From Anaeromassilibacillus senegalensis (lineage in GTDB: Bacteria > Bacillota > Clostridia > Oscillospirales > Acutalibacteraceae), in assembly GCF_001261775.1 (NCBI RefSeq), contig NZ_LN868535.1, positions 294,148 to 358,147 of the forward strand: DNA of 64,000 nucleotides, written 5' to 3'. The notes beneath the pieces are model-generated. The model was not told the DNA's origin, did no database searches, and was given only the letters and a program-made list of their open reading frames with translations. How positions within the stretch are numbered: the stretch's first letter is position 1; every line of letters starts with the position of its first letter. Below are positions 1-8,037 of this stretch, in pieces. Both the position numbers and the translations under genes were made by a program.

Positions 1-68
1 GCTTCATATAGAAAGTCTTCCAGCAGCGGATACTCCGCCCGCGTCATTTCCCGTATGGTATATTCCAT
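1..68 (-). CDS. Partial N-terminus, probable GNAT acetyltransferase
   Basis: Only the first 22 or so codons lie inside the window; the gene runs off the left edge. The start reads MEYTIREMTRAEYP, which has the style of the first strand and helix of GNAT-family N-acetyltransferases. An AAGG-type ribosome site lies just upstream, and the gene sits 37 bases after the stop of the alpha/beta hydrolase on the same strand, so the two are probably co-transcribed. The family call rests on a very short stretch and is tentative. Confidence 0.45.
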   Translation of the reverse strand, partial: MEYTIREMTRAEYPLLEDFLYE

Positions 69-105
69 AGCCGCCGCCTTTCGCGCTTCTTCCGCAGATA
101 AAACA

Positions 106-966
106 TCACTTTAGAAATTGGATGATCCTGCTCTTTTCCTCTTCCGTCAGAATATGCATATGCCCCCGGCCCTTCAGCTCATACAGAGTATTGTCAGGAA
201 CTATTTTTTCCGCTCTTTTCAGCACCTTTCTTGCAGGGAACAAGCAATCATATTCGCCCGCCATCACAAGAACCGGCGCTGTGCATCGCCTCATCTTTTT
301 TCCACTGACATTGGAGGGCATCCCGATCTTCGTTTTAACATACTGAAAGCTGTTCTTCACGGTATCAAGCGTGTCCGTATCCAGAACTTCCCTGGTGATC
401 GCCATATACAGGGCCGCCCGCGTTATATATTGATCATCCTTTGTCAAAACGTATTGGAGCAACGGAAGCATCATTTTGGCAGAGCCGACCGGCAATGCGT
501 TGTTGATTCCCGACGGAACAAGCAATACGCTCTTCACGATCTTTTCCGGGGCGACACACATGAACTTCGCCAAAACGCCGCCGCCAAACGAACCGCCAAA
601 GCAGCGAATCTGGTTAAAACCCAGTCCGCTCACCACCTCATTTGCCCATTCTCCATAATCGTAGCCATGGGGAGACAGGCTTACTTCCGCGCTCTTTCCG
701 GGATGGCCGATGATGTCAACCGCGTAAACATGGAACTCGTCCAGCAAAAACCTGCAAAGCAAAAGTTGATAGGCAGTGGTGGAATTCCCCCCGTGGAAGA
801 CCAACAGCGAAGGCCCATTCAAATTTCCCGTTTCCACCAGATGCGTTCGTCCATAGGAAGTCGCAACGTATTGATCCTGATAGCTACAGCCGAGCTTTTC
901 CAACTGGCTGTCATAGAGTTGTAACACGGCATTTTTTCCGTCTTCACTCTTATAGATCGTTTTCAA
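106..966 (-). CDS. Alpha/beta hydrolase
   Basis: A 286-residue alpha/beta-hydrolase-fold protein, probably a cytoplasmic esterase or lipase-like enzyme; the substrate cannot be told. It shows the oxyanion-hole HGGN segment, a nucleophile elbow GGSFGG with Ser126, a likely acid Asp240 in AGEYDCLFP and a catalytic His269 in GRGHMH, so the full triad is present. I chose the TTG at 966 because a GAGGT ribosome site lies six bases upstream; a TTG five codons earlier is possible but lacks a good site. There is no signal peptide. The next gene on the strand is the truncated acetyltransferase. Confidence 0.85.
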   Translation of the reverse strand: MKTIYKSEDGKNAVLQLYDSQLEKLGCSYQDQYVATSYGRTHLVETGNLNGPSLLVFHGGNSTTAYQLLLCRFLLDEFHVYAVDIIGHPGKSAEVSLSPHGYDYGEWANEVVSGLGFNQIRCFGGSFGGGVLAKFMCVAPEKIVKSVLLVPSGINNALPVGSAKMMLPLLQYVLTKDDQYITRAALYMAITREVLDTDTLDTVKNSFQYVKTKIGMPSNVSGKKMRRCTAPVLVMAGEYDCLFPARKVLKRAEKIVPDNTLYELKGRGHMHILTEEEKSRIIQFLK

Positions 967-981
967 TTTTCTACCTCGCAA

Positions 982-1282
982 TCATTCCCTTGCTCCGCCC
1001 ATTCTTCCCGGCAGATTTGTTTTTATTGTAACGGCTCCCCGCCGCAATGTCAAACTGGAAATTTCCGGGCCAGCAATCTGACGCAGGCCATGCACAGCAA
1101 AGAGAGGCGGCCGGTTTTCCACCGTCCGGCGCTTTTCGGTGGAAAACATTTTTCTATCCCTCTTTGGCAGTCTGTGGAAATCCTCTAAACCCTTATGTAG
1201 GATTCCATACTACTTTGTACTATTTTAAGCGATTTGCCAGCATATAGTAGCATTCTGTGATATTCTAAAGCAGGGTGGTACA
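982..1282. other. Intergenic region with one hairpin
   Basis: No convincing gene. An 11-bp inverted repeat (1114-1124 with 1137-1147, arms GTTTTCCACCG and CGGTGGAAAAC) is followed by a run of T on the plus strand, so it looks like an intrinsic terminator, but no gene precedes it on that strand. It may be left over from a lost gene. The last 80 bases must hold the promoter of the small ribbon-helix-helix gene; I could not fix its elements. Confidence 0.4.
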
Positions 1283-1456
1283 ATGAAGCCTTTGAAACAA
1301 AAAGTAAGTATAACTTTGGATGAAGAGGTCATTCAGAAAGTCAATTTTTTGGCAGAAGAACACGATCGCTCCCTTTCCCAATACATAAATCTGGTTTTAA
1401 AAGACCATTTAAAACAATCCGGGGAATTCAGCACAGACATGGAACAGGTCATTTGA
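1283..1456 (+). CDS. Small ribbon-helix-helix DNA-binding protein
   Basis: A 57-residue protein. The N-terminal strand KVSITLDEEV is followed by two helices (VIQKVNFLAEEHDRSLSQYI, then NLVLKDHLKQ), the pattern of Arc/CopG/MetJ-type ribbon-helix-helix repressors or antitoxins that bind DNA as dimers. An AGGGTGG ribosome site precedes the ATG. No toxin-like partner follows; the next feature is a hairpin and then repeats, so it may be an orphan antitoxin or a stand-alone repressor. Confidence 0.7.
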   Translation: MKPLKQKVSITLDEEVIQKVNFLAEEHDRSLSQYINLVLKDHLKQSGEFSTDMEQVI

Positions 1457-1519
1457 AACAAATCCGAAATGCTCAAGCCGTATGTTTACTTTATTGTGGG
1501 AGCAGAAAGCAAACAGATA

Positions 1520-1552
1520 GGGGCCGTTGCAGTTTTATTCTGCAACGGCCCC
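1520..1552 (+). terminator. Hairpin GGGGCCGTTGCAG, likely terminator
   Basis: Perfect 13-bp stem with a seven-base loop, 63 bases after the ribbon-helix-helix gene. There is no strong T-run after it. Nearly the same stem recurs at 63376-63403 beside the inverted copy of the neighbouring repeat, so it may belong to the repeat element rather than be a simple terminator. Confidence 0.5.
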
Positions 1553-1590
1553 CGAAATTTGTCCGGTAGCACAAAAGATTAATAAAGGAG

Positions 1591-1726
1591 CATATCACTC
1601 GTTCCCACTCGCTCTTCTCAGGAAGAGAGTTCCGTTCTCTGCGGAGAACGGCAAAGGGCTCTGCCCTTTGATCCCGCCACTTTTCAGAAAAGTGGAAAAA
1701 CACTCTTTAACCATTACCTGTAAGGT
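1591..1726 (+). repeat. Three-hairpin dispersed repeat, copy A
   Basis: Begins CATATCACTCGTTCCCACTC, then three adjacent perfect hairpins at 1632-1651 (loop TGCG), 1652-1670 (loop TCT) and 1677-1695 (loop CAG), then a tail ending ACCTGTAAGGT. The whole layout recurs at 1787-1881 (without the lead sequence) and, inverted, at 63205-63338. Arms differ between copies in a paired manner, which argues for selection on structure. Confidence 0.8.
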
Positions 1727-1786
1727 GAAAATGGTTCCCGCCATAGGCGCGTCCCGACTGGAAGTCCGCGAAAGACGTTGCACGTC

Positions 1787-1881
1787 CCGCTCCTTGCTAG
1801 GAGCGGCAAAGGGCTCTGCCCTTTGAACCCGCCGCTTTTCAGAAAAGCGGAAAAATGCATTTAAGCCGTTACCTGCAAGGT
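1787..1881 (+). repeat. Three-hairpin dispersed repeat, copy B
   Basis: Hairpins at 1787-1806 (arms CCGCTCCT and AGGAGCGG), 1807-1825 (CAAAGGGC and GCCCTTTG) and 1832-1850 (CCGCTTTT and AAAAGCGG), then a tail ending ACCTGCAAGGT at 1871-1881. Compared with copy A, the first hairpin has a different but still perfectly paired stem, and the third has one compensated base pair. Confidence 0.8.
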
Positions 1882-2004
1882 ATGAAAGCCCCGGGAGCTT
1901 GTCCCGTCCGTCCTGCCACAGGCGAGGGTATGATTTCAGAAACACGACAGGGCGGGCCGTGCTGACCGCAGGTCTGGAAAAACACATTTTGCCCTACGCC
2001 ACCA

Positions 2005-5000
2005 TCAGCCAATCGTCACGATACAATGCTTTACTGCATTCTGGCCCGGCAGAGTGGTATACACGCCGGTGCTCTGGCCCGGTGCGCCAACCGCCCAGAC
2101 TCTGTAATAGTAGTCGTTGCCAATCTGCGCCACGAACTGGGTCTTGAGCACACTGCCGTCACCGACGGTGAAGTTCGGAACCAGGCCGTTTCCATTGACA
2201 ACGGTCATCTTGAAGCAATAGGCCGCGCCCTTCTTGAGCGTAAATGGCAGGGTCGTGTCGGAACGGACGGAAGCCGCCACGTTCTGCGCCGCCGCAACCA
2301 CCGGACTGCCAACAACCGCCGTGCCCGCACCGGAGGTGCTCGGTGTGGATGAGGGCTTGGACGGTCTGCTGCTTCCACCGCTGCCGCCTGTTCCGGCGGT
2401 CTTGAGCGCGTTCCAGGCCTTGTTGGCCTTCTCACAGACTTCGTCCACATCCGCCTGGGAGGCGTTCGGGTCTTCATAGACCGCCTTTAACAGGTCGATC
2501 TGCTCCATGAAATTGCGGTAGGACGCTGTTGTATATGTGTTCGGGTTGATCGTTTCGGACTTATCAATCCAATCCTCCAGCACGCTCTTGTCCGGAATCA
2601 GACGCAGCTCCAGCAGGACCTTTGCCAGCGTATCGGCGGCTTCGTTGATTGCCGTTTGGGAAGCGTCGGGATCGTCATAGACATCCTGCGCAGCCTCGAT
2701 TGCCGCCGCCAGAATCGCCTCGTCGGCGGGTACATACTGGTCGATGATTTCCATGGTCTCCAGTGCCTGGTTGAGAACGGTTTCCAAACCGGATTTATCC
2801 GCCTTGCGCACCAGATCCTCCATGGCCTTCACCAACGCTTTGCTGACGCGCTCCACATCGACCTTCAGCGCATTCGAATCTGCAACGACTTCCTTCGCCT
2901 CATCGAGGGCCGCAAGGAAGGCATCCCAATTGGTTTCGGTGTAGTCGCCGCTTTCCTTCATGATCTCGGCGGTTTCAATCAGTTTGCTGAGCGCGCTGGT
3001 GTCGCCGGCCTCAAAGCTCAGCATCTGCACCGCGCGGAGCAGGTCGTTCAGCGCCTCGTCAATTTCCGCCTGCGTGGCGGTCTTCTGATCCAGAACGTCC
3101 TGTGCGTTTTTCAGCTTTTCGTCAAGATTATCCTGGACGATCTGCACAGCGTTGTTGTACTCGTCGCCTCCTACGCAGGATTCCGCGATCCGGACGGCGG
3201 TTTCCAGCGCAAACTTGCTGACGACGGTGAAGGAATAGGTTCTCTCCATGCCGAGCGCCGCCTCGTCCGCCGGAATCACAACGGTAAAGGAATCCGCCTC
3301 AAAGTCTTTTTCCGCCAGCGCCGCGCCGTTCAATTGGACACCCGCGAACAGGCGGTTTTCCGGCGGTGTGAAGGTCAGGGTGAGTTCCTCCGCCTCCGCG
3401 GGGATGGAATACATGCCGATCTTGTCGGCAATCGGCTGCGCCACTTCATTGACGCTCAAAGAAGCGGATCTGCCGCTGTAACGAATGGTAATGGTTTTCT
3501 CAGAGGGCACCACATTCTCCAGCGCGTCGATTGCATCGCGGATGGCCTTTGCCGCCGCGTCAACCGCCGCCTGATCCGCATCCTCTGCCAGGTCCGCCGC
3601 TGCCAGCAGCGCGGTTTGCAGCGCCGCCCAGGACTCCGGCGTATAATCGGCCTGTTTCAGTGCCGACGCCTCTTTTTGTACCGCGAGCAGTTCGGAGCGA
3701 TCCGCGCCGAAATAGGAGAGATCCCACTCGTCCATCCACTCGATCTTCAGGCTGCCGTCCTCGTTAAACTGCATCGGGAGCCATAAATAGCGGGAATCCT
3801 GTAAGTTGTTGGCGTTCCAGCGGTCCGCCATGAAGATGAATTTATCCGGGCGGCCCTCGACAGGCAGCACATGGGTGCTTTGGCCCCGGAAGGTGAGGTT
3901 GGCGTCCGGCCCCACGCACGGGTTGGGCAGCAGCTTCTCAAACGGGCCAAGCGGGGAATCTGCCACGCCGTAACCCGCGGCGTTCGGGCTCCAGCCGGTG
4001 CAGCCGGAGGAAACAATATAATACTTGCCGTCGTGTTTGAACATCGCCGGCGCTTCGCGGGACATATTGACAAAGTTGCGGGTATAGGTGCCGGACTGGC
4101 TCAGGTAGTCGTCGGAAAGCAGGGAGATATACAGGGTCGCGTTGTTCTCAGACGAATAAATCAGATAGGCCTTTCCGTCCTCATCCTTATACAGCGTCAT
4201 ATCGCGGCTCATCTGGCCGTTCGGACGCTCACTGCGGATATAGGTGAACGGGCCGGTCGGTGAATCGCTGACCGCCACGCCGGCGGCCGCCTTGCCGTAG
4301 TTGGCGCTGTCGATATGCGCCCACATGACGTATTTGCCGGTGGAGTCGTTGTAAATGACCTTCGGGCGCTCCAGTACGTTCTCCGGTCCCAGCTCGTCCG
4401 CATATTCGCCGGTCTGAATCTTCGGGTCAAGTGCCAATCCCTCGTATTTCCAATTATACAGGTCCTTGGAGGAATAGCAGGATACGCCAACAACCGGGGT
4501 GCGCGTGGTGCCCGGATCGTTGTCAATGTCTTTATTTTCGCCATACCAATAATAGGTCTCGGACTTTGTATCGTACATAATGCCGCCGCCGTGCGCCTGG
4601 ATGAAATCGCCTTCCGTATCCAGCCATTTATCGCCGGGGACAAACTTTTTAAGGTTGCCAATGGATTGGATTTTCTCGATTTCTTCTTCAATCAGGGTCT
4701 TGAGGCTGACAAACTCCTCCTGCGTCGGCGTTGTGCTCTCCAGGAGCGCTTCCGCGCGAGCAATCAGGTTTTTCAGGTCGTCCAGCAGGGATTCCTTGCC
4801 AGCATAATCCTCGATAAACGATTTGCCTGCTTCAATGGCGGGCAGCAACATGGAGGTATCCAGGGTAAAATGACTCCAACGCGATACGTTGACCTCCGCC
4901 GCGGACGCGAATTCCCGGGCCTCGTTGTTCTCCGAGGTCAGGGCGGTCAGGCGCAGGTATCTTGCGGCAACCGGTGCAAAAGAGGCCGTCTTTTCGTCTT

Positions 5001-6138
5001 TGGTCGCTTCCCACTCGCCAGCGGCAACCTTGGTGAAGGACTCGCCGTCCATGCTGGCGCTGATCTCATATTGCAGGATCGTGCCGTTCCAGTCCTTATC
5101 CTGGCGCGGCAGGTATTTCATCTGATAGACGTCGGTGTATTCCTTGCCGAGATCCAGCGTGATGTAGTGCGGCAGGGGGGTGTAATTGGTCCAATTGGAA
5201 TGCCAGTGCGTACTGTTGTTTCCGTCGAGCGCCTTGGATGCCTCGTTTCCGCCCTGGTATGAATCCGCCGTTGCGGTCATCTGGCTCTGCGGGATGGGCG
5301 TCGGCTCCGCCGCCGGAGCGATGTCCGCAAGCGCCGCCGTGATGGCCTGCGCCGCCGCGTCCAGTGTTTCCTGTGTCAGCAGCGCGCCGCCGGCCAGGTC
5401 GTCAATCAGCGACTCGCCTGTTTCCACAGCCGTTTTCAAAACAGCGACCAGGCTCTCGCCGCCCTCATAGCCGTCCAAAAATTCCCTGCCTTTTGCCGCC
5501 GCAGACTGCAAAGCGGCGGCGTCTACGGCAAAGTCCGCGCGGCGCACGATGTTGATTTCTGCCGCGGATGCAAACTGGCTGTATTCGCCCGCACTGTTGC
5601 CCATGGAGGTCAGCGCGGTCAGACGCACAAATTTTGCTCCGGTGGATGTGAAGGAAGCGGTTTTCAGATTGCGGTTTTCCGCCCACTCGCCCTCCGCCAC
5701 CTTGGTAAAGGTTGTTCCGTCGTCGCTGACGGAAATTTCATAGCCCAAAATGACGCCGTTGTACTGCGGTTTTCCGCTGGATGAATCCTGGCGCGGCAAG
5801 TACCGGAGCTGGTACACGTCGTCATAGGCTTCGCCCAGATCGAGCGTGATGGACAACGGGCAGATCGGGTGCCCGGCCGACCAGTTGCTGTGCCACTTGG
5901 TGCCGTTGTTTCCGTCGATGGCCTTGTCCGCTCCTTCTCCGGAAGCGGCACTCTCTGCCGTTGCGGTCATCTGGCTCTGCGGGATGACGATTTCCTCCGC
6001 CTCCTGCTGTGCCAGCGCCACAACGCCGCTGACCGGCGCCGGAACATCCATGGTCCGCGCGGCGGCAGCCGGAACCGCGCCCGCCGCCATGGACAGGGCC
6101 AGGATCCAGGAGATTACTTTTCTTCCTTTTCTTTGCAT
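2005..6138 (-). CDS. Secreted CBM32-CBM32-GH43 glycoside hydrolase with FIVAR repeats
   Basis: A 1377-residue exported enzyme. Order: signal peptide (about 1-27); two F5/8 type C (CBM32-like) domains at about 40-190 and 265-410, each followed by a helical stretch; a GH43 catalytic domain at about 490-810; helical and Ig-like parts; several FIVAR units; a Ser/Pro/Gly linker; and the roughly 90-residue C-terminal domain shared with three neighbours. The motifs QAHGGGIMYD (Gln514) and ERPKVIY (Glu590) resemble exo-beta-1,3-galactanase-type GH43 enzymes, where Glu serves as general acid; the galactan substrate is inferred. The start is the ATG with GGAGG eight bases upstream; an earlier in-frame ATG at 6180 would put charged residues before the signal peptide. 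No LPXTG motif. Confidence 0.88.
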   Translation of the reverse strand: MQRKGRKVISWILALSMAAGAVPAAAARTMDVPAPVSGVVALAQQEAEEIVIPQSQMTATAESAASGEGADKAIDGNNGTKWHSNWSAGHPICPLSITLDLGEAYDDVYQLRYLPRQDSSSGKPQYNGVILGYEISVSDDGTTFTKVAEGEWAENRNLKTASFTSTGAKFVRLTALTSMGNSAGEYSQFASAAEINIVRRADFAVDAAALQSAAAKGREFLDGYEGGESLVAVLKTAVETGESLIDDLAGGALLTQETLDAAAQAITAALADIAPAAEPTPIPQSQMTATADSYQGGNEASKALDGNNSTHWHSNWTNYTPLPHYITLDLGKEYTDVYQMKYLPRQDKDWNGTILQYEISASMDGESFTKVAAGEWEATKDEKTASFAPVAARYLRLTALTSENNEAREFASAAEVNVSRWSHFTLDTSMLLPAIEAGKSFIEDYAGKESLLDDLKNLIARAEALLESTTPTQEEFVSLKTLIEEEIEKIQSIGNLKKFVPGDKWLDTEGDFIQAHGGGIMYDTKSETYYWYGENKDIDNDPGTTRTPVVGVSCYSSKDLYNWKYEGLALDPKIQTGEYADELGPENVLERPKVIYNDSTGKYVMWAHIDSANYGKAAAGVAVSDSPTGPFTYIRSERPNGQMSRDMTLYKDEDGKAYLIYSSENNATLYISLLSDDYLSQSGTYTRNFVNMSREAPAMFKHDGKYYIVSSGCTGWSPNAAGYGVADSPLGPFEKLLPNPCVGPDANLTFRGQSTHVLPVEGRPDKFIFMADRWNANNLQDSRYLWLPMQFNEDGSLKIEWMDEWDLSYFGADRSELLAVQKEASALKQADYTPESWAALQTALLAAADLAEDADQAAVDAAAKAIRDAIDALENVVPSEKTITIRYSGRSASLSVNEVAQPIADKIGMYSIPAEAEELTLTFTPPENRLFAGVQLNGAALAEKDFEADSFTVVIPADEAALGMERTYSFTVVSKFALETAVRIAESCVGGDEYNNAVQIVQDNLDEKLKNAQDVLDQKTATQAEIDEALNDLLRAVQMLSFEAGDTSALSKLIETAEIMKESGDYTETNWDAFLAALDEAKEVVADSNALKVDVERVSKALVKAMEDLVRKADKSGLETVLNQALETMEIIDQYVPADEAILAAAIEAAQDVYDDPDASQTAINEAADTLAKVLLELRLIPDKSVLEDWIDKSETINPNTYTTASYRNFMEQIDLLKAVYEDPNASQADVDEVCEKANKAWNALKTAGTGGSGGSSRPSKPSSTPSTSGAGTAVVGSPVVAAAQNVAASVRSDTTLPFTLKKGAAYCFKMTVVNGNGLVPNFTVGDGSVLKTQFVAQIGNDYYYRVWAVGAPGQSTGVYTTLPGQNAVKHCIVTIG

Positions 6139-6313
6139 ACTCTTTTCCTCCGTTTCTTCTTTTGCTTCTTCCCTTTTCACACACGGCCCAGTGCCGCAGC
6201 ATGAAAACAGTCGGAATCCATAATTTTCACAGGATTCTTTCCCTCATTATAGACATGATACCATACATTCATCGGGCAAACAAGGAAAAAACGGGATGTG
6301 ATCGATTTATTTT

Positions 6314-6535
6314 TCAATGAAACAGAGTTTCATTTTTATCCTGTACAAAACAGACGATATCCTCCACACGGCAATCCAGAATTGCACAGAGGGTATTCAA
6401 TGTCTTTAACGTGATATTTTTCCCCTGCTTCATTCGGAACAGAATATTGGCGGAAAACCGGTATTGTTTGATCAACTGGTACTCTGTGAACCTTTTTACC
6501 TTTAATGTGCGATAAAATGGTGCATAACTGATCAT
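6314..6535 (-). CDS. Small XRE/Cro-type regulator
   Basis: A 73-residue helix-turn-helix protein of the short Cro/C1 type: the pattern YQLIKQYRFSANILFRMKQG, then LKTLNTLCAILDCRVEDIV, is typical of these autoregulators. A GAGGTGA ribosome site precedes the ATG. The upstream DNA holds four tandem 10-bp repeats (6551-6590) that overlap where a promoter should be, so it probably controls itself. It lies just upstream of the GH43 gene on the same strand, with a gap of about 175 bases. Confidence 0.8.
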   Translation of the reverse strand: MISYAPFYRTLKVKRFTEYQLIKQYRFSANILFRMKQGKNITLKTLNTLCAILDCRVEDIVCFVQDKNETLFH

Positions 6536-6550
6536 AGTGCGTCACCTCTT

Positions 6551-6590
6551 TGTCGACACTTGTCAACATCTGTCAACACTTGTCATACTC
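6551..6590 (-). promoter_or_regulatory. Four tandem 10-bp repeats, likely operator
   Basis: Plus-strand units TGTCGACACT, TGTCAACATC, TGTCAACACT and TGTCATACTC follow each other without gaps, one helical turn apart. On the minus strand they contain TTGACA -35-like elements. They start 16 bases upstream of the small XRE gene and are best read as its own operator/promoter. Confidence 0.6.
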
Positions 6591-6808
6591 AATTAATTGA
6601 CTGCTGTACCGTTATTCGCTATAATAAAACTAGGATATTTCTCATTTTCTCCGCAATTGGGTCAGCAGCTTTCTTTTCCTTTGTTTCTTTTTGCCAAAAT
6701 GCCAGCGGGGGACTCCCCGCATGCATCTCTTTCCAAAATGCTGTACTGCGGAGAATCCCCTGCCATTTGCAATTCAGCTTTCCTGCTGATTGGCTAAAAT
6801 GCTATCGC

Positions 6809-7138
6809 TTATAAATGCTTTTTCTCTTTGCTGACTCCCATCAATTTAATCAAATGCAGGACGGTTTCCGCTCGTTCATCGTCGAGCTGCCGGGTCGCCT
6901 GTATCAATTCCATTTCAAAGGTTGACGGATAGAGAATTTCCGCGTCCTGTCCGAAAAATTCGGAAAGAGTGATTCCCAGCGCCTGCAGCAGCTTTTCCAG
7001 CAGGGAGACGGAGGGTTGGCTGATGCCTTTTTCAATGCGATGGATGTGATTTTCTGAAATGCCAGTTTCTTTGGCCAAGGCATATACGCTTTTGCCTTTG
7101 TTTATACGGAGTTTCTTTAAGTACACGCCTATCTCCAT
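6809..7138 (-). CDS. XRE-family transcriptional regulator
   Basis: A 109-residue protein with an N-terminal helix-turn-helix at about residues 6-60 (LRINKGKSVYALAKETGISE, then HIHRIEKG and SVSLLEKLLQALGITLSEFF) and a charged C-terminal tail of about 45 residues of unknown function. The GGAGG ribosome site fits the ATG. It is divergent from another XRE gene at 7292, and the roughly 150-base region between them should hold both promoters. Confidence 0.85.
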   Translation of the reverse strand: MEIGVYLKKLRINKGKSVYALAKETGISENHIHRIEKGISQPSVSLLEKLLQALGITLSEFFGQDAEILYPSTFEMELIQATRQLDDERAETVLHLIKLMGVSKEKKHL

Positions 7139-7291
7139 TCTCTATCCTCCATGCTCTGATACTGCACTTTCTATTATAGTATGAAAAGAAGAAATCGATA
7201 ATACATATTGTGGTTACTTTTCTACAACTATATAGATGTGCTATTGTGGTCAATATTTTTCACTAACAAAAAAATGAAGGTGGTTATAACC

Positions 7292-7645
7292 ATGGAACTG
7301 AATGAAGCTTTAAAAGAACTCCGCGTCCGGGCCGGACTGACCCAGAAGCAGATTGCCGACATGCTCTCCTTGGACCGTTCCAGCTATAGCTATTATGAAA
7401 CGAGCAAAAGCCTACCCACTGTCACATCTTTAAAACGACTTTCCACGCTGTACGGTGTTTCCATGGATACGATGATGGGCGGACATCGGGACAAGCTGGA
7501 GGAAGAGATTGCCAGTTCCGTGCCAATGCAGGCATTTGCCACTTCCGGCCAGGATGTGCGTGAAATCCTTCTCGCAGCACATAATATGGACAAAGAATCG
7601 TTTGAAGCCTTTGTGCGTTCCACTTTACAACCGCATAACGATTAA
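7292..7645 (+). CDS. XRE-family transcriptional regulator
   Basis: A 117-residue regulator with an N-terminal helix-turn-helix (LKELRVRAGLTQKQIADMLS, then DRSSYSYYETSKSLPTVTSL) and a C-terminal acidic/hydrophobic tail that may mediate dimerisation. I chose the ATG at 7292 because a GAAGGTGG ribosome site lies upstream; the ATG at 7274 overlaps that site. Divergent from the 6809 XRE gene. Target unknown. Confidence 0.85.
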   Translation: MELNEALKELRVRAGLTQKQIADMLSLDRSSYSYYETSKSLPTVTSLKRLSTLYGVSMDTMMGGHRDKLEEEIASSVPMQAFATSGQDVREILLAAHNMDKESFEAFVRSTLQPHND

Positions 7646-8037
7646 ATTTTTTTGCGCAATTTTTGTTCCAAAAATAAGTAACAGGTATATTTCTTTCTTG
7701 TCCATATTAAACTATAATCCATCAAAAATTGCAAACAATATAACAGCGTGTCCCTGGGAGCAGCAAACCCCCTCTTTTTCTTGCTGAAACAGAACGCCCC
7801 CCACAGCTTTTGCTGTGGGGGGCGTTCTGTTGATTTGATAAAAAATTTAAGACTTGCCAGCAGATCGCAGGTATGTTCTTCCTTGCATCCCCGCGGTGTT
7901 TTTCATGGAAGCTTTTTTACAATCGGGCACATTCAAACGCTCTTTGCAAGTGGAAGGGTTCCGCCACTTCCGTGCTATGCTGGACTGGATTTTAACCCGG
8001 GACTTTCGGCCGCGACGCGCTTACCGCGAAGGCCTTT
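7646..8037. other. Intergenic region between convergent genes
   Basis: Contains one strong hairpin (7788-7831). The rest (7832-8037) holds an open frame on the plus strand without a ribosome site or recognisable domain; I do not call a gene there. Confidence 0.5.
7788..7831. terminator. Strong intergenic hairpin, probable bidirectional terminator
   Basis: Perfect 20-bp stem (arms 7788-7807 and 7812-7831) with a TTTT loop between the convergent XRE gene and the phosphodiesterase-like gene. There are only short A/T runs at its flanks. Confidence 0.65.

Larger units (their letters stand above)
1457..2004. other. Repeat-filled intergenic region
   Basis: No gene. After the small regulator come a 13-bp-stem hairpin (1520-1552), two copies of the three-hairpin repeat (1591-1726 and 1787-1881), and about 120 bases leading to the 3' end of the GH43 gene. 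The stretch 1882-2004 shows nothing I recognise and no clear T-tailed terminator for the GH43 gene. Confidence 0.6.

Noticed and set aside
1591..1881. CRISPR-like repeat array
   Set aside because: Only two units of unequal length, made of adjacent hairpins with no unique spacers; no cas genes nearby.
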